Below, one piece after another: positions 16,546-25,004 of a stretch of DNA of 64,000 bases. The position numbers and the translations under genes are program-made. Position 1 is the stretch's first letter. Each line of letters begins with the position of its first letter. This DNA comes from Aureimonas flava (lineage in GTDB: Bacteria > Pseudomonadota > Alphaproteobacteria > Rhizobiales > Rhizobiaceae), in NCBI RefSeq assembly GCF_003583935.1, contig NZ_QYRN01000002.1, positions 62,001 through 126,000 on the forward strand. The letters are read 5' to 3'. The notes beneath the pieces were generated by a model. That model saw only the letters and a program-made list of their open reading frames with translations, was not told the origin of the DNA and made no database searches.

Positions 16546-18231
16546 ATGTATCGTTACGACGAATTCGACGAGCGCTTCGTGCGCGAGCGCGTCGCCCAGT
16601 TCCGCCAGCAGGTGGAACGCCGGCTCGACGGCTCGCTGTCGGAGGACGAGTTCAAGCCGCTGCGCCTGAAGAACGGCCTCTATCTCCAGCTCCACGCCTA
16701 CATGCTGCGCGTCGCGGTGCCCTACGGCACGCTGAACGCCAAGCAGATGCGCCAGCTCGCGCTGATCGCCGAGAAGTACGACAAGGGATACGCGCATTTC
16801 ACCACGCGCCAGAACCTCCAGTACAACTGGCCCAAGCTGCGCGACGTGCCCGACATCCTCGACCTTCTGGCCGATGTCGAGATGCACTGCATCCAGACCA
16901 GCGGCAACTGCATCCGCAACGTCACCGCCGACCAGTTCGCGGGCGTGGCGGCCGACGAGGTCGAGGACCCGCGCCCCACCGCCGAGCTGATCCGCCAGTG
17001 GTCGAGCCTGCATCCCGAGTTCTCGTGGCTGCCGCGCAAGTTCAAGATCGCCGTCACCGGCGCCGAGCACGACCGCGCGGCGATCCGGGTGCACGACATC
17101 GGCATCCGGATCCTGCGCCATCCCGAGACCGGCGCGGTCGGCTACGAGCTGATCGTGGGCGGCGGCCTCGGCCGCACGCCGATGATCGGCAAGGTGATCC
17201 GCGACTTCCTGCCCAAGGACGAGCTGCTGGCCTATCTCGAGGCGGTGATGCGCGTCTACAACGCGGAAGGCCGCCGCGACAACAAGTACAAGGCGCGCGT
17301 CAAGATCCTGGTGCACGAGATCGGCACGGAGGAGTTCCGCGCCCGCGTCGAGGCCGAATACGCCCAGCTCGACGGGCCGACGATCAACGCGCCCGAGGCC
17401 GAGGTCGAGCGCATCGCCCGCTACTTCGCGCCGCCCGCCTACGAGACCCTGCCCGCGACCTCGAGGATCCTGGACGACGCCCGCGCGAACGACCCGGAGC
17501 TCGACCGCTTCGTGGAGCAGAACGGGTTCGAGCACCGCCAGCCCGGCTACGTGGCGCTGACCGTCTCGCTGAAGCCGATCGGCGGCGTGCCCGGCGACAT
17601 GTCGGACGCGCAGATGCGCGCCTTCGCCGACATCGCCGAGCGCTGGTCGTTCGACGAGTTCCGCGTCACCCACGTCCAGAACCTCGTGTTGCCGCACGTC
17701 AAGCTCGACGACGTGCCGGCCGTCCATGCCGCGCTGGTGGCGGCGGGCCTGGCCACGGCCAATGCCGGGCTGGTCACCGACATCATCGCCTGCCCCGGCC
17801 TCGACTACTGCGCGCTGGCCACCGCGCGCTCGATCCCGATCGCGCAGGACATCTCGAACCTCTTCGCGAGCGACGAGCGCCAGCGCGACCTCGGGCCGCT
17901 CCAGATCAAGATCTCCGGCTGCATCAACGCCTGCGGCCATCACCATGTCGGCCATATCGGCATCCTGGGCCTGGAGAAGTCGGGCCGCGAGAACTACCAG
18001 ATCACCGTCGGGGGCGACGCCTCGGAGGCCGCCGCGCTCGGCGAGCGGGTCGGGCCCGGCATCGACGCCGACCAGGTGCCCGGCGCGATCGAGGCGCTGG
18101 TGGAGGTCTACCGCCGCGAACGGCAGGGCGCCGAGACCTTCATCGACACGGTGAAGCGCGCGGGCCTCGAGCCCTTCAAGGAAGGCTTCACGGCCTTCGT
18201 CGGGCGCGAGCACGCGGGAGAGCCGGCATGA
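16546..18231 (+). CDS. cysI: Assimilatory sulfite/nitrite reductase hemoprotein
   Basis: Siroheme and [4Fe-4S] enzyme reducing sulfite to sulfide. The 561-residue product shows the ferredoxin-like repeat YDKGYAHFTTRQNLQYNWPK, the IQTSGNCIRNVTAD motif, and the cluster ligands in CPGLDYCALATA and GCINACGHHHVGHIGI. Length and motifs fit the ferredoxin- or flavodoxin-coupled alphaproteobacterial enzyme rather than E. coli CysI alone with a CysJ partner; no cysJ is nearby. Surrounded by sulfate-assimilation genes, it is sulfite rather than nitrite reductase. RBS AAGGA precedes the ATG. Its stop overlaps the next gene as ATGA. Confidence 0.95.
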   Translation: MYRYDEFDERFVRERVAQFRQQVERRLDGSLSEDEFKPLRLKNGLYLQLHAYMLRVAVPYGTLNAKQMRQLALIAEKYDKGYAHFTTRQNLQYNWPKLRDVPDILDLLADVEMHCIQTSGNCIRNVTADQFAGVAADEVEDPRPTAELIRQWSSLHPEFSWLPRKFKIAVTGAEHDRAAIRVHDIGIRILRHPETGAVGYELIVGGGLGRTPMIGKVIRDFLPKDELLAYLEAVMRVYNAEGRRDNKYKARVKILVHEIGTEEFRARVEAEYAQLDGPTINAPEAEVERIARYFAPPAYETLPATSRILDDARANDPELDRFVEQNGFEHRQPGYVALTVSLKPIGGVPGDMSDAQMRAFADIAERWSFDEFRVTHVQNLVLPHVKLDDVPAVHAALVAAGLATANAGLVTDIIACPGLDYCALATARSIPIAQDISNLFASDERQRDLGPLQIKISGCINACGHHHVGHIGILGLEKSGRENYQITVGGDASEAAALGERVGPGIDADQVPGAIEALVEVYRRERQGAETFIDTVKRAGLEPFKEGFTAFVGREHAGEPA

Positions 18232-18743
18232 GCGTGCTGATCGACCGCACGGGCCCCAAGGCCGACACGTTCTCGCGCGTCGAGGAGGGCGCCGACCTGT
18301 CGCTCGCCGAGGGCGCGGTGATCCTGCCGCTCACCGCGATCGACCAGGCGATCGCCGACCGCCGCAACACCGGGCTCGGCCTCCATGTCGGCGGCGACAC
18401 GCCGCTCTGCGCGCTGGAAGCCTATCTCGGCACCGTGGACCTCATCTCCGTCGGCTTTCCCTCCTTCTCAGACGGGCGCGGCCTGTCGCTCGCCAAGCGC
18501 CTGCGACGGGCGGGCTTCTCGGGCACGCTGCGCGCGGCCGGCCCGCTGATCGCCGACCAGTTCCGCGAGGCGCTGGACTGCGGCTTCGACGAGATCGAGC
18601 TGCCCGACGCCATGGCCGCGCGCCAGCCGGTGGAGCAGTGGATGGCCGCCAAGGACATCGTGCGCGACCACTACCAGACCGGCTACGGCGAGGACGAGAG
18701 CATCCTGCAGAAGCGCCTGGCGGCGCGGCGGCAGAACGCATGA
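18228..18743 (+). CDS. DUF934 protein of the cysteine biosynthesis operon
   Basis: A 171-residue product starting MSVLIDRTGPKADTFSRVEE, with LTAIDQAIADRRNTGLGLHV, ISVGFPSFSDGRGLSLAKRL and LRAAGPLIADQFREALDCGF, the characteristic DUF934 pattern. The family is nearly always between cysI and cysH in proteobacteria and is annotated as an oxidoreductase-associated or putative sulfite-reductase-related protein of unknown mechanism. Start and stop overlap the neighbours by 4 bp on each side, so it is translated with them. Confidence 0.9.
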   Translation: MSVLIDRTGPKADTFSRVEEGADLSLAEGAVILPLTAIDQAIADRRNTGLGLHVGGDTPLCALEAYLGTVDLISVGFPSFSDGRGLSLAKRLRRAGFSGTLRAAGPLIADQFREALDCGFDEIELPDAMAARQPVEQWMAAKDIVRDHYQTGYGEDESILQKRLAARRQNA

Positions 18744-19516
18744 GCGCCGCGCTCGGCGACACGGTCGAGGCGCTGAACGCAAGCTTCGCGGGGCGCGCGC
18801 CCCTGGAGCGGCTGCGGCTGCTGCGCGAGAGCGTGCCCGGGCGCATCGTGTTCACCACCTCGCTCGGGATCGAGGACCAGATGCTGACGCACCTGATCTT
18901 CTCCGAAAAGCTCAAGATCGAGGTGGTCACGCTCGACACGGGCCGCCTGTTCCCCGAGACCTACGCGCTGTGGCAGGAGACCGAGGACCGCTACGGACGG
19001 CGCATCCGGGCGAAGTATCCGCAGGCCGAGGCGCTGGAGACGCTGGTCGAGGACCAGGGCGTCAACGGGTTCTACTTCGCGCCCGAGATGCGCAAGGCCT
19101 GCTGCGGCGTGCGCAAGGTCGAGCCCTTGAACCGCGCGCTCGCCGGCGCCTCGGCCTGGGTCGCGGGCCTGCGCCGCGACCAGTCGGCCAACCGCGAGGG
19201 CATGGACTTCGTGAGCGCCGACGCGTCGCGCGGACTGGTCAAGGCGAACCCGCTCTTCGACTGGACGCGGGCGGAGATCGCGGCGTTCTGCACCCGGAAC
19301 GCGGTGCCGGTGAACGCGCTGCACGCGCAGGGCTTCCTGTCGATCGGCTGCGCCCCGTGCACCCGCGCCATCCGGCCCGGCGAGCCCGAGCGCGCCGGCC
19401 GCTGGTGGTGGGAGGACGAGACCCGGCGCGAATGCGGGCTCCATGTCGACGATCCCGTCGCCGTCAGCGACACGGAAGAGCGACGGGCCGCCCTCGCGGA
19501 GCGATCGAGCTTCTGA
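18740..19516 (+). CDS. cysH: Adenylyl-sulfate (APS) reductase, thioredoxin-dependent
   Basis: Reduces activated sulfate to sulfite. The 258-residue product has the PP-loop adenylate site (VFTTSLGIEDQMLTHLI), VVTLDTGRLFPETY, and two cysteine pairs, MRKACCGVRK and IGCAPC, which together ligate a [4Fe-4S] cluster. The cluster cysteines distinguish APS reductases from cluster-free PAPS reductases, so activated sulfate is probably used as APS without APS kinase, in line with the absence of a CysC domain downstream. The usual C-terminal catalytic ECGLH is present (RRECGLHVDD). Confidence 0.95.
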   Translation: MSAALGDTVEALNASFAGRAPLERLRLLRESVPGRIVFTTSLGIEDQMLTHLIFSEKLKIEVVTLDTGRLFPETYALWQETEDRYGRRIRAKYPQAEALETLVEDQGVNGFYFAPEMRKACCGVRKVEPLNRALAGASAWVAGLRRDQSANREGMDFVSADASRGLVKANPLFDWTRAEIAAFCTRNAVPVNALHAQGFLSIGCAPCTRAIRPGEPERAGRWWWEDETRRECGLHVDDPVAVSDTEERRAALAERSSF

Positions 19517-19588
19517 TCCCCTTCCGGCCGGCGCCGCGCCGGCCAACGACCATCGGGCCCCGCCAGCGGCCCAACCGAAAGCCCCGCC

Positions 19589-20491
19589 ATGAAGCACATG
19601 ACGCATCTGCAGCGCCTGGAGGCCGAATCGATCTTCATCATCCGGGAGGTCGCGGCCACCGCCGACAATCCGGTGATGCTCTATTCGATCGGCAAGGACT
19701 CGGCCGTGATGCTGCATCTGGCCATGAAGGCCTTCGCGCCCGGCAAGCCCCCCTTCCCGCTGCTCCATGTCGACACGACCTGGAAGTTCCGCGAGATGAT
19801 CGAGTTCCGCGACAGGATCGCCAAGGACCTCGGCCTCGACCTCATCGTCCACATCAACGAGGAGGGCGTGAAGGCCGGCGTCAACCCGTTCGATTCGGGC
19901 AGCCGCGTCCACACCGACGTGATGAAGACCGAAGGCCTCAAGCAGGCGCTGGCGAAGCACAGGTTCGACGCGGCCTTCGGCGGCGCGCGTCGCGACGAGG
20001 AGAAATCGAGGGCGAAGGAGCGCATCTTCTCGTTCCGCTCGGCCGAGCATCGCTGGGAGCCCAAGAACCAGCGGCCCGAGCCCTGGCGCCTCTTCAACAC
20101 CCGCAAGCGCCAGGGCGAGAGCTTTCGCGTCTTCCCCCTGTCCAATTGGACGGAAGCGGACGTGTGGGACTACATCGCGCTCGAGAACATTCCCGTGGTG
20201 CCGCTGTACTTCGCCAAGAAGCGTCCGGTCGTGGTGCGCGACGGCATGATCATCATGCGCGACGACGAGCGCATGAAGCTCCTGCCGGGCGAGAGCGTCG
20301 AGGAGATGACCGTGCGCTTCCGCACCCTCGGCTGCTACCCGCTGACGGGCGCGGTGCGCTCGGAGGCGGCCGATCTCAACGCGATCATCTCCGAGATGCG
20401 CGGCTCGCGCTCCTCCGAGCGGGAGGGCCGGCTGATCGACCGGGACGGTGGCGCCTCCATGGAAGAAAAGAAGCAGGAAGGCTACTTCTGA
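19589..20491 (+). CDS. cysD: Sulfate adenylyltransferase subunit 2
   Basis: Small catalytic subunit of ATP sulfurylase, forming APS from sulfate and ATP in a complex with CysN. The 300-residue product begins [20 protein letters not shown] and shows the PP-loop [34 protein letters not shown] and the conserved C-terminal KKQEGYF. A GC-rich hairpin (19526-19544, GGCCGGCG-CCG-CGCCGGCC) lies in the 72-nt gap after cysH and might modulate read-through. Stop and cysN start share one base (TGATG). Confidence 0.97.
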   Translation: MKHMTHLQRLEAESIFIIREVAATADNPVMLYSIGKDSAVMLHLAMKAFAPGKPPFPLLHVDTTWKFREMIEFRDRIAKDLGLDLIVHINEEGVKAGVNPFDSGSRVHTDVMKTEGLKQALAKHRFDAAFGGARRDEEKSRAKERIFSFRSAEHRWEPKNQRPEPWRLFNTRKRQGESFRVFPLSNWTEADVWDYIALENIPVVPLYFAKKRPVVVRDGMIIMRDDERMKLLPGESVEEMTVRFRTLGCYPLTGAVRSEAADLNAIISEMRGSRSSEREGRLIDRDGGASMEEKKQEGYF

Positions 20492-22263
20492 TGAGCGGCG
20501 CGCCCAAGCCCGACACCTCCGCCGCCGGCGACGCGGTCCTGGCCGCCTCCGCCAACGGACGCGCGCTCGCCGAGGACGAGACCTTCGCGGGGCCCGCGCC
20601 CGACGGCGTGGTGGCCGACACCGCCGACGACGGGATCGTGGATCCGCAGGCCGACATGCCGCTTCTCGCCTCGCCGGCCGAATCGCTCCTGCGCTTCATC
20701 ACCTGCGGCTCGGTGGACGACGGCAAGTCGACCCTGATCGGCCGCCTCCTCTACGACACCGATTCCGTATTCGACGACCAGCTCGACGCCCTGCGGCGCG
20801 ACTCGCGCAAGTTCGGCACGACCGGCGAGGATCTCGACTTCGCGCTCCTGGTCGACGGGCTTTCGGCCGAGCGCGAGCAGGGCATCACGATCGACGTCGC
20901 CTATCGCTACTTCTCGACCGGCCGGCGAGCCTTCATCATCGCCGACACGCCCGGCCACGAGCAGTACACGCGGAACATGGCGACGGGCGCGAGCCAGGCC
21001 GAGCTTGCCGTGATCCTGGTGGACGCGCGCAAGGGCATCCTGCCCCAGACGCGGCGCCACTCGTTCATCACCTCGATGGTCGGCATCAAGTCGGTGATCG
21101 TGGCGATCAACAAGATGGACCTCGTGGACTTCGACGAGGCGACCTTCCGCGAGATCGTGAAGGGCTACGAGGCGATCCGGCCGGCCCTCGGCTTCACCAG
21201 CGTGACCTATGTCCCACTCTCGGCCAAGAACGGCGACAACCTCGCCACGCGCTCGCCCAACGCGCCCTGGTACGACGGGCCGACGCTTCTGGAGGCGCTG
21301 GAGCGCGCCGAGCCCGAGACGCTCAGCGCCGGCTCGCCGCAGTTCCGCCTGCCGGTGCAGTGGGTGAACCGGCCCAATCTCGACTTCCGCGGCTTCTGCG
21401 GTACGGTGGCGGGCGGTCGCGTGCGCCGCGGCGACGCCGTGCTGTCGCTGCCCAGCCGCCAGCGCAGCCACGTGCGGGCGATCTTCGGGCCGAACGGCGA
21501 GGTCGAGGAGGCCGAGGACGGCGAGGCGGTGACGCTGACGCTCGCCGACGAGATCGACGCATCGCGCGGCGACGTCCTGGTGCGCGAGGGCGACCCGATC
21601 GCCCCGCAGACGCGGCTCGACGCCGAGATCCTCTGGATGGTGGACCGGCCCCTGATTGCGGGCGCGCGCGTGGTGGCGCGGCTCGGATCCGCCCAGACTC
21701 CCGCCACCGTGCGCGCGCTGCGCGAGGCGGTGGACATCCACTCCTACCAGCCCCGCCCCGCCAACGCGCTCCTGATGAACGAGATCGGCCGCGTCACCCT
21801 CGCCTTCGACAAGCCGCTGGTGGCGACGGCCTACCGGGAAAGCCGCGAGCTCGGCGCCTTCATCCTGGTGGACCAGCTCACCAACGAGACCGTGGCGCTG
21901 GGAACCGTCACCGCGCTGCCCGAGACGCAGTCGACGCTGCTCGGCATGCCGGCGCCGCAGACCGCCGCCAAGGGCGCCCCGGCCGAGCCGCGCACGCCCT
22001 TCGACCGGGCCAAGGCGGAATGGCTCGGCCCCTCGCTCGCGAGCGATGCCGCGCGCGCGTGCGGCGTCACCCTGTTTCGCGCCGCCGCCGCCGTGATGAT
22101 GGCGATCATCGCCGTTCTGCTCGGCCTCCATGTCTGGCAGGCCGTGATCCTCGGCGTCCTGGACTTCGTGCTGCGCCCGTACCTGCGGCGGCTCATGGTG
22201 CCGGCCGAGACCGAGGCGCTGCCGGTGGACCCGACCGACGTGCGCGACGGCATGGGCATCTGA
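20491..22263 (+). CDS. cysN: Sulfate adenylyltransferase subunit 1 with an unusual hydrophobic C-terminal tail
   Basis: GTPase subunit that drives APS synthesis by CysD. Of 590 residues, about 65-490 form the EF-Tu-like part: P-loop GSVDDGKSTLIGRLLYD, switch region EREQGITIDVAYRYF, ADTPGHEQYTRNM and NKMDLVD, then two beta-barrel domains. The first 65 residues are an extra Ala/Asp-rich leader. After about residue 520 the usual CysC (APS kinase) fusion of rhizobial CysN/NodQ is missing; instead there is a tail with hydrophobic stretch AAAAVMMAIIAVLLGLHVWQ and a second one ending LRPYLRRL, suggesting membrane attachment. The loss of APS kinase agrees with the APS-type CysH. Confidence 0.93.
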   Translation: MSGAPKPDTSAAGDAVLAASANGRALAEDETFAGPAPDGVVADTADDGIVDPQADMPLLASPAESLLRFITCGSVDDGKSTLIGRLLYDTDSVFDDQLDALRRDSRKFGTTGEDLDFALLVDGLSAEREQGITIDVAYRYFSTGRRAFIIADTPGHEQYTRNMATGASQAELAVILVDARKGILPQTRRHSFITSMVGIKSVIVAINKMDLVDFDEATFREIVKGYEAIRPALGFTSVTYVPLSAKNGDNLATRSPNAPWYDGPTLLEALERAEPETLSAGSPQFRLPVQWVNRPNLDFRGFCGTVAGGRVRRGDAVLSLPSRQRSHVRAIFGPNGEVEEAEDGEAVTLTLADEIDASRGDVLVREGDPIAPQTRLDAEILWMVDRPLIAGARVVARLGSAQTPATVRALREAVDIHSYQPRPANALLMNEIGRVTLAFDKPLVATAYRESRELGAFILVDQLTNETVALGTVTALPETQSTLLGMPAPQTAAKGAPAEPRTPFDRAKAEWLGPSLASDAARACGVTLFRAAAAVMMAIIAVLLGLHVWQAVILGVLDFVLRPYLRRLMVPAETEALPVDPTDVRDGMGI

Positions 22264-22273
22264 AACCCCGAGG

Positions 22274-22297
22274 CGGGCGGGGCCCGTCTCCCGCCCG
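22274..22297. terminator. Possible terminator hairpin between convergent genes
   Basis: CGGGCGGGG (22274-22282) pairs with TCCCGCCCG (22289-22297) around a 6-nt loop. It lies in the 39-bp gap between convergent cysN and the Trm112-like gene. There is no T run, so it is only a candidate. Confidence 0.4.
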
Positions 22298-22302
22298 GCG
22301 TC

Positions 22303-22494
22303 CTATTCCAGCGGGCGCGCCTCGGACGGCAGCATGATCGGGATGCCGTTGCGGATCGGATAGGCGAGCCGCGCGGCGCGCGACACGAGTTCGCCGCGCT
22401 CGGCGTCGTAGACGAGCTGCGCCTTGGTCAGCGGGCAGACCAGGAGCTCCAGGAGCTTGGGGTCGGGGCGGTGGCGCTCGGCGTCCTCCGGCAT
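22303..22494 (-). CDS. Trm112-family small protein (UPF0434/YcaR type)
   Basis: A 63-residue product with [40 protein letters not shown] and terminal SEAR, the Trm112/UPF0434 signature. Eukaryotic Trm112 activates methyltransferases; the role of the short bacterial versions is less settled. The ATG at 22494 is preferred over the one at 22518 because GGAAGGAC lies about 5 nt upstream of it. It is the last gene of the CnoX-LON-Trm112 cluster. Confidence 0.88.
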   Translation of the reverse strand: MPEDAERHRPDPKLLELLVCPLTKAQLVYDAERGELVSRAARLAYPIRNGIPIMLPSEARPLE

Positions 22495-22532
22495 GGGGCG
22501 TCCTTCCGTTTCGGCCATCGGCGTCGGCCGGC

Positions 22533-23213
22533 CTATTGCAGGATCTGGCCGCCGCCGTCGCCCGAATTCTCGCGCGCGAGCGAGATCTCGGTGATGGCGA
22601 CGAGCGTCTCGGCGCGCGTCTTCAGGTCCGGCGCCTCCAGGAGCGCCTGCTTCTCGGCCGCGCCGTAGGGCGACATCATCGACAGGGCGTTGACCAGCGT
22701 CTCGTTGGACGCCTTGGACACCGAATCCCAGTCGGCCTGGAGCTGGTTGGCCTCCAGATACTGGCGGAAGGCCTTGAGCAGGCCCTCGCGGTCCACCTCG
22801 TCGGCGCCCTCGCCGGGATCGAGATCGGCCGAGAAGGGCGCGATGCGGCACAGGCGGAAGGGCTCGCGGCCGGGCGTCTCCTCCAGAACGCGAAAGCGCG
22901 CGATTCCCTGCAGGCTGATCACGTAGCGCCCGTCGCCGCTCTCGGAGAACGAGGTCAGGCGGCCGAGGCACCCCACGGCGCACAGCTCCGGCTCGCCGTC
23001 GGGACGCAGCGCGCCGTCGAGCCGCGGCTGGATCATCCCGATCACCCGATCGGTGCCGATCGCCCGGTCGAGCATCGCGAGGTAGCGCGGCTCGAAGATG
23101 TTGAGCGGCATCTGGCCGCCCGGCAGGAGCAGCGCGCCCGTCAGCGGAAAGACCGGCACGGTCTCCGGCAGATCCGCTTCCGTCCGGTAGTTGACGTTTC
23201 CGACCTGAACCAC
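22533..23213 (-). CDS. LON peptidase N-terminal-like substrate-binding domain protein
   Basis: A 226-residue protein built from the substrate-binding (LAN/PUA-like) domain of Lon without the AAA and protease domains. Recognisable segments are [40 protein letters not shown] and [14 protein letters not shown], with a helical C-terminal part. The start is taken as GTG at 23213: it is preceded by AAGGAGG with 7-nt spacing and gives the family N-terminus QVGNVNYR; the ATG at 23267 lacks such a site. Function is unsettled. It follows the CnoX-like gene by 67 nt, in an arrangement typical of the order. Confidence 0.9.
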   Translation of the reverse strand: MVQVGNVNYRTEADLPETVPVFPLTGALLLPGGQMPLNIFEPRYLAMLDRAIGTDRVIGMIQPRLDGALRPDGEPELCAVGCLGRLTSFSESGDGRYVISLQGIARFRVLEETPGREPFRLCRIAPFSADLDPGEGADEVDREGLLKAFRQYLEANQLQADWDSVSKASNETLVNALSMMSPYGAAEKQALLEAPDLKTRAETLVAITEISLARENSGDGGGQILQ

Positions 23214-23280
23214 GGTCCGACCTCCTTCGCCTTCCCGCCCAATTGGCGCAGCGCCCCCCGCCCGCAAGGGCGGCGCCCGC

Positions 23281-24258
23281 TCAGCGGAACAGGAGCGAGG
23301 ACAACTTGCGCCGGCCCTCCTTGCTGGCCGGGTCCATCGGCCCCCAGGCCTCGAAGAACTCCAGGAGCTTGCGGCGCGCGCCGTCGTCCTCGAAGGCGCG
23401 GTCGCGGCGCACGATCTCCAGGAGATGATCCGCCGCCGCCGCGCGGTCGCCCTCGGCCTGCGCGATCAGCGCGAGATCGAAGCGGGCCTGGTGATCGTCG
23501 GGATCGGCCGCGAGGCGCGCGCGCAGGGCCGTCGCGTCGCCGAGGCCCGCGATCTCGTCCAACAGCTTCAGCCGCGCGCGCACGGCGGCGAAGGCCGGGT
23601 CGTCCAGCACCTTCGGCGGCATCGCCTCGGCGACCGACTTCGCCCGCGCCGTGTCGCCGGCGGCCAGATAGCATTCGGCAAGCCCCGCCGCCGCCCGGGC
23701 GCTCTCCGGGTCGTGCTGGAGCACGGCGCCGAAGAGCTGGGAGGCCTCCGCCGCGTTTCCGGCCTTCAGGAACTCGTCCGCCTGGTCCAGCGCCTCCGCC
23801 AGCGGGTCGCCGCCCGGCGCCGGGCGGCCGGCCGTGAGCCGGTCGATGAAGGCCTTGACCTCGCTCTCTGGCAGCGCGCCCATGAACCCGTCCACCGGCT
23901 GGCCGTCCACAAAGGCGAACACGGCCGGGATCGACTGGACGCCGAGCTGGCCGGCGATCGACGGATGCTCGTCGATGTTCATCTTCACCAGCTTGACGCG
24001 CCCGCCGGCGGCCTGCACGGCGCGCTCCAGCACCGGCGTGAGCTGCTTGCACGGGCCGCACCAGGGCGCCCAGAAGTCGACCAGCACCGGCTGGTTGCGC
24101 GATTCGCGCACCACGTCGGCCGAGAAGTTGGCGGTGGTCGTATCCTTCACCAGTTCGCCGGCGGGCGCGGGCGCGGCGGGGCGCGCCGCGGCGGAGCCCG
24201 AGGCCGTGGTCTGCGCGCCGTAGCCGCCGAGCGGCGAGGCATAGGGATTGTTGCTCAT
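23281..24258 (-). CDS. Thioredoxin-TPR chaperone, CnoX/YbbN type
   Basis: A 325-residue protein with a thioredoxin domain (about 35-145) carrying the active site WAPWCGPC and cis-Pro in IPAVFAF, followed by a helical tetratricopeptide-like region (about 160-325). E. coli CnoX (YbbN) combines a holdase with redox protection and hands substrates to GroEL; there the first active-site Cys is absent, whereas here the full CXXC is kept, so disulfide exchange is possible. The ATG at 24258 starts the Ser/Asn/Pro/Ala-rich leader; upstream frame is unsupported. Heads the cluster with the LON-domain and Trm112-like genes. Confidence 0.92.
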   Translation of the reverse strand: MSNNPYASPLGGYGAQTTASGSAAARPAAPAPAGELVKDTTTANFSADVVRESRNQPVLVDFWAPWCGPCKQLTPVLERAVQAAGGRVKLVKMNIDEHPSIAGQLGVQSIPAVFAFVDGQPVDGFMGALPESEVKAFIDRLTAGRPAPGGDPLAEALDQADEFLKAGNAAEASQLFGAVLQHDPESARAAAGLAECYLAAGDTARAKSVAEAMPPKVLDDPAFAAVRARLKLLDEIAGLGDATALRARLAADPDDHQARFDLALIAQAEGDRAAAADHLLEIVRRDRAFEDDGARRKLLEFFEAWGPMDPASKEGRRKLSSLLFR

Positions 24259-24620
24259 CGGGACCGTCCGCGTCGCTGGGGCTCGCCGCCGGCCGCGACC
24301 GGGCAGGATCGCGATCGGCGGCAGCCGAAAGGGTGTCTCGGGCGGCCGGCATGGCCGTCCGGCTTCCCTGGGGATGACAGGTCGCCATATCGTGCGCAAG
24401 CGCCGCGCCATCAAGAACCGGACGCACCGCGCGGGCACCGCCACCGCCGCCGCGACCCGCCTTCGCCTCCGGCCCGCCCTCCTCCGGGGTCCTTCAGCCG
24501 CGACCGTCCGTGCCCCCTCGCGATCGTCGCCGCATCGTCATTTTCCCTGTTGCAATCGCCCGGCGGTTGGGCCATAAGCCACTCACCGCCGGAGCCCAGA
24601 GGGCACCGGACACGGAGCGG
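24259..24620. other. Intergenic region before tRNA-Gly
   Basis: About 360 bases without a supportable gene. It must hold the promoter of the CnoX cluster on the minus strand and that of the tRNA on the plus strand; the stretch near 24530-24580 is less GC-rich, with TTGCAATCG and CCATAAGCC about 20-70 bp before the tRNA. Confidence 0.4.
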
Positions 24621-24695
24621 GCGGGCGTAGCTCAGGGGTAGAGCACAACCTTGCCAAGGTTGGGGTCGTGGGTTCGAATCCCATCGCCCGCTCCA
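24621..24695 (+). tRNA. tRNA-Gly (anticodon GCC)
   Basis: A 75-nt cloverleaf: acceptor arm GCGGGCG paired with CGCCCGC, D-arm around GCTCAGGGGTAGAGC, anticodon stem CAACC/GGTTG with loop TTGCCAA (anticodon GCC), T-arm with GGTTCGAATCC, discriminator T and an encoded CCA end. It reads GGC and GGT glycine codons. Confidence 0.97.
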
Positions 24696-25004
24696 ATTTT
24701 CCTTCCCATCGACGACATGCGCACGGCAACTCTCCTGTTGCGTCTCGTGCAGCGTTCACAGCACCGGGTGCGGCAGGCCTGGATCGCTTTGCGTTCGACG
24801 CGGCGATAGGCCCGGCGTCGAGCAAGGCGTCAGGGTCTCCTTCGTTTCCGTGTGGGCGGCGCGGCATCGAGCCGCGAGGCTCGCCGCCTTCCGGCAGCGC
24901 AGGCTGTGCCGCTGCCTCGGAAAGGTCGGCGAGGCGCGGCGCGCTTCAGGCCGGCACGCGGCGGCGGTTCGCGAGACCGCGCGAGACCGACCGCCTGGGC
25001 GCCG
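24696..25004. other. Intergenic region between tRNA-Gly and the photolyase gene
   Basis: About 310 bases. An ATTTT run follows the tRNA directly. No repeat, integrase or other mobile element remnant is visible next to the tRNA, and no protein is recognised in the GC-driven open frames. Confidence 0.4.

Noticed and set aside
16998-18227. Upstream part of the frame that ends with the DUF934 gene
   Set aside because: It is a shifted-frame reading of cysI; the real DUF934 start is the ATG at 18228.
18970-20490. Upstream part of the very long frame that ends with cysN
   Set aside because: It crosses cysH and cysD in another frame with Arg/Ala/Gly-rich sequence; only the part from 20491 is cysN, which has its own TGATG-coupled start.
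24583-24867. A 94-residue minus-strand frame antisense to the tRNA, containing GFEPTTPTLARLCSTPEL
   Set aside because: This is the well-known artefact produced by reading the complement of a tRNA gene; the similarity seen in databases comes from the same mistake.
24621-25004. Possible integration site at the tRNA-Gly 3' end
   Set aside because: No direct repeat of the tRNA end, integrase gene or phage-like gene is seen to its right; the neighbouring genes are ordinary chromosomal ones.
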